Of a stretch of 14,480 nt of DNA, positions 12,578 through 14,480 are shown piece by piece. The number at the start of each line of letters is the position of its first letter. Position 1 is the first letter of the stretch. The translations under genes were made by a program, and so were the position numbers. A model generated the notes under the pieces. The model did no database searches, had not been told where the DNA came from, and saw nothing but the letters and a program-made list of their open reading frames with translations. The DNA comes from Acidobacteriota bacterium (GTDB lineage: Bacteria > Acidobacteriota > Thermoanaerobaculia > UBA5066): the NCBI GenBank assembly GCA_016789625.1, contig JAEUQS010000076.1, positions 1-14,480 of the forward strand. Direction: 5' to 3'.

Positions 12578-14446
12578 ATGCCTACATTGGGCCAGAGCCC
12601 CGAAAGGTGTCACGAACTCGGCATGAAGGTCGCTCAGATCATGTCCATCGATCCGAGCAGCTGCAGCCGCGACGAGTCACTATCTTCCGTCGCGGGAAAG
12701 CTGTGGAGCGCCGACTGTGGGGCCCTGCCGGTCGTCGACGGAGACGGGCGCGTCGCGGGCATGATCACGGATCGCGACATCGCCATCGCGCTGGGGTTCT
12801 CGTCCCGGCCGGCCTCGGAGACGACGGTCGGCGAGGTCGCGACGGGAGCGGTCTTCTCGTGCCGGAAGGGAGAGCTGCTCGAGGCCGTGCTCGAGCGCAT
12901 GGCCGCGCGCGGGGTCCGCCGCCTGCCCGTCGTGGACGAGAACGGACGGCTCCTCGGCATGCTGTCCCTGAACGACCTGATCGCAAGGGCTCCGGACCTC
13001 GGCGCCCGCAGGATCCTCGCGGCGCTCGAGCGGATCGGGCGGAGGACGTCTCCGCACCGGCCCGAGGCCGCACCCGCCCCGTTCGACGCGATCGCGGCCG
13101 CCACGGACGACGAGGCCGTGAGGGAGCGGATCCTCGAGTACTGTGGCGGCGTGCGCGGGGCGCCTCCCACCGCCTGGCACCTCGCGGCGCTCGGAGGCTC
13201 GCAGGCGCGGTACCACCCCGACGGCGCTCCCGTCGCGGCGGAGCTCGGGAGCCTGTCGAGCCTTCTCTCCGAAGGGGCCGACGTCTGTCGCTCCCTGGGG
13301 GACCGCGAGAGCAGCCTCGTGCATCTCGACGTCGACTATTCGAATCCCGAAGACCCGGCGGAGCCCTATCGCGCCCCGGAACCCGTCTTCAGGCGCCTCG
13401 AGCCCGTGTACGAGGCCGTGCGCGCGGCCTTCCTCCGGCGAGGGATCCACCCGCTCTGTCTGATGACCGGACGCGGGTATCACTTCATCGCGGCCATCCC
13501 GCAGGGCACGCCCCTCTCCGAGGCCGTCGTCTCGATCGGGGGCCTCGTGCCCTCTCTCGAGGCTCGCTACCGCGCCCTCGGGACACCCGGCGCTCTGGAA
13601 CGCGGCCGGGCTCACGAGGGCATCGGGCGGCTCCTCGAGCATCTCGCTCACGAGGTGATCCGGGGGCTGAGGCCGGACTCGCCGCTGCCCATCGCGCTGG
13701 CCGACGTACCGCCCGCCCCTCCCGGTCCCTTCGTCTGCCTGGATCTCTCGGCCTACGGTGACCCCCTCGACGAGCGCTCCGTCCGCTGCGCCTTCTCGTC
13801 CAACCAGAGGTCCCACGCTCTGGGCATCGCCCCAGAAAGGCCGTTCGTCTTCACGCTCCCGCGGAACGGCATGCCCCTCACGGAGCTCCTCGAGGTTCGC
13901 GAGAGTCCGGAGCGGGTGGCCGCGCTCGCCCGCCTCGCCCCGGCGCCGATCCCATCCGTTTCCGGCGATTCGACCTCCTGGGTCGACGAGTACCTCGCGA
14001 GCCCGCTCGCGGCGTTCCACCGACAGTACGACCTCGATCCCGGAAGTCCGGCTCCGAGCGCCTGGCTCGAGTCGCCGTCTCTGCCCCGCTGTGCCGAGAT
14101 CCCGCTGGACTTTCCGAGCCCTTCCCTCCTGAAGCCCGTGTACCTCCGCACCGTCGCCTACGTCCTCTGGGGGCTCGGATGCTCACCGCGCTTCATCGGC
14201 GAGCTGGTGCGGTCGCGCTACGAGGCCGACCACGGCTGGGGACAGACGTTCAGCCGCTACGACCCGGCCACGCGGGCGCGCTTCTACGTCCGTCTGTTCT
14301 GTGGAGCGCTCGCATCCGGCCTCGAGGAGCCCGGGGACTTCAGCTGCGACACCCAGAGGCAGCGCGGCGCCTGCCCCGGCCTCGACTGTGGGCACGACCT
14401 CGCCCGCTTCGCCCGAAAAGCGCTTTCGCGTGGCGGCCCGCCATGA
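12578..14446 (+). CDS. Two CBS domains fused to an AEP primase-like core with Cys-rich end
   Basis: The 622-aa protein begins with a CBS pair (about residues 16-80 and 85-140; GMITDRDIAIAL and GMLSLNDLI), which usually binds adenine nucleotides or SAM. After a linker, three motifs match archaeo-eukaryotic primases: D251-V-D253 (HLDVDYSN), a glycine-rich motif with H302 (MTGRGYHF), and D389 (VCLDLS) followed by R403 and H413 in the pattern RSVRCAFSSNQRSH. Together they form the metal and nucleotide site of primase small subunits. The C-terminus has C575, C590, C599, C604 and H606, perhaps a zinc or Fe-S site, after a helical segment (GCSPRFIGELVRSRYEADHGW). The function would be nucleotide-controlled RNA or DNA primer synthesis, unproven. 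GGAGG (12561-12565) lies 12 nt before this ATG; ATG 12623 (MKVAQIM) is the alternative that starts directly at the CBS domain. The next gene overlaps by ATGA. Confidence 0.85.
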   Translation: MPTLGQSPERCHELGMKVAQIMSIDPSSCSRDESLSSVAGKLWSADCGALPVVDGDGRVAGMITDRDIAIALGFSSRPASETTVGEVATGAVFSCRKGELLEAVLERMAARGVRRLPVVDENGRLLGMLSLNDLIARAPDLGARRILAALERIGRRTSPHRPEAAPAPFDAIAAATDDEAVRERILEYCGGVRGAPPTAWHLAALGGSQARYHPDGAPVAAELGSLSSLLSEGADVCRSLGDRESSLVHLDVDYSNPEDPAEPYRAPEPVFRRLEPVYEAVRAAFLRRGIHPLCLMTGRGYHFIAAIPQGTPLSEAVVSIGGLVPSLEARYRALGTPGALERGRAHEGIGRLLEHLAHEVIRGLRPDSPLPIALADVPPAPPGPFVCLDLSAYGDPLDERSVRCAFSSNQRSHALGIAPERPFVFTLPRNGMPLTELLEVRESPERVAALARLAPAPIPSVSGDSTSWVDEYLASPLAAFHRQYDLDPGSPAPSAWLESPSLPRCAEIPLDFPSPSLLKPVYLRTVAYVLWGLGCSPRFIGELVRSRYEADHGWGQTFSRYDPATRARFYVRLFCGALASGLEEPGDFSCDTQRQRGACPGLDCGHDLARFARKALSRGGPP

Positions 14447-14480
14447 GGTGGAACGTCGGACTGTCGACCGGCATCGGGTA
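14443..14480 (+). CDS. Start of a gene cut by the right edge
   Basis: An ATG overlaps the stop of the CBS-primase gene (ATGA) and the frame stays open to the edge, encoding MRWNVGLSTGIG. The opening resembles the first strand of TIM-barrel sugar phosphate isomerases/epimerases (LGLSTG), but 12 residues cannot establish a family. The overlap implies coupled translation with the primase-like gene. Confidence 0.55.
   Translation, partial: MRWNVGLSTGIG

Noticed and set aside
1..14480. CRISPR, tRNA, rRNA, insertion sequence or prophage
   Set aside because: No regular spaced repeats, no cloverleaf-like CCA-ended sequence, no transposase or phage protein was found; nearly all of the window is occupied by ordinary coding sequence.

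Overview
The window is dense, GC-rich (roughly 70% by eye) bacterial DNA with 15 protein-coding genes, including one cut at each edge. No RNA gene, insertion sequence, phage gene or CRISPR array was seen. Hybrid histidine kinases, a sigma-54 activator, Roadblock/LC7 proteins, V4R, EAL and many stop/start-overlapping genes suggest a Gram-negative soil or sediment lineage such as Acidobacteriota, Myxococcota or Eisenbacteria-like phyla. No marker gene fixes the taxon.

Region 1 (1-4134) starts with the end of a hybrid histidine kinase. It converges on a GAF-AAA+-Fis sigma-54 activator on the minus strand, and the two genes overlap at their 3' ends. The activator diverges from a three-gene operon: a secreted YHS-domain protein, a DUF1348/NTF2-like protein and a MOSC protein. 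The 208-bp gap between them holds a complete-looking sigma-54 promoter: three copies of a 14-bp operator, an IHF-like site inside an AT-rich palindrome, and a GG-N10-GC -24/-12 element. The activator probably controls the operon through these sites.

Region 2 (4210-9569) is the most unusual part. Eight co-directional genes, mostly coupled by ATGA or TGATG overlaps, encode in order: a V4R protein, a short proline-rich protein, a photoactive yellow protein (PYP) homologue that keeps all the main chromophore-pocket residues, an unrecognised helical protein, a Roadblock/LC7-like protein, a membrane-anchored protein with two Roadblock-like regions, a second PYP-like protein with a coiled-coil N-terminus, and an EAL c-di-GMP phosphodiesterase with its catalytic residues intact. 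The inferred system is a blue-light (or other small-ligand) sensory module that sets c-di-GMP through a Roadblock/V4R scaffold. The genes that make the PYP chromophore (tyrosine ammonia lyase, p-coumaryl ligase) are not in the window.

Region 3 (9578-12511, minus strand) holds a single-domain globin, read from a TTG codon with a strong ribosome binding site, downstream of a Ca2+-type P2A ATPase.

Region 4 (12578-14480) holds a protein that joins two CBS domains to what looks like an archaeo-eukaryotic primase (AEP) catalytic core and a cysteine-rich C-terminus. It overlaps by ATGA with the start of another gene cut by the window edge. The CBS-primase fusion is the second strong candidate for an undescribed system.
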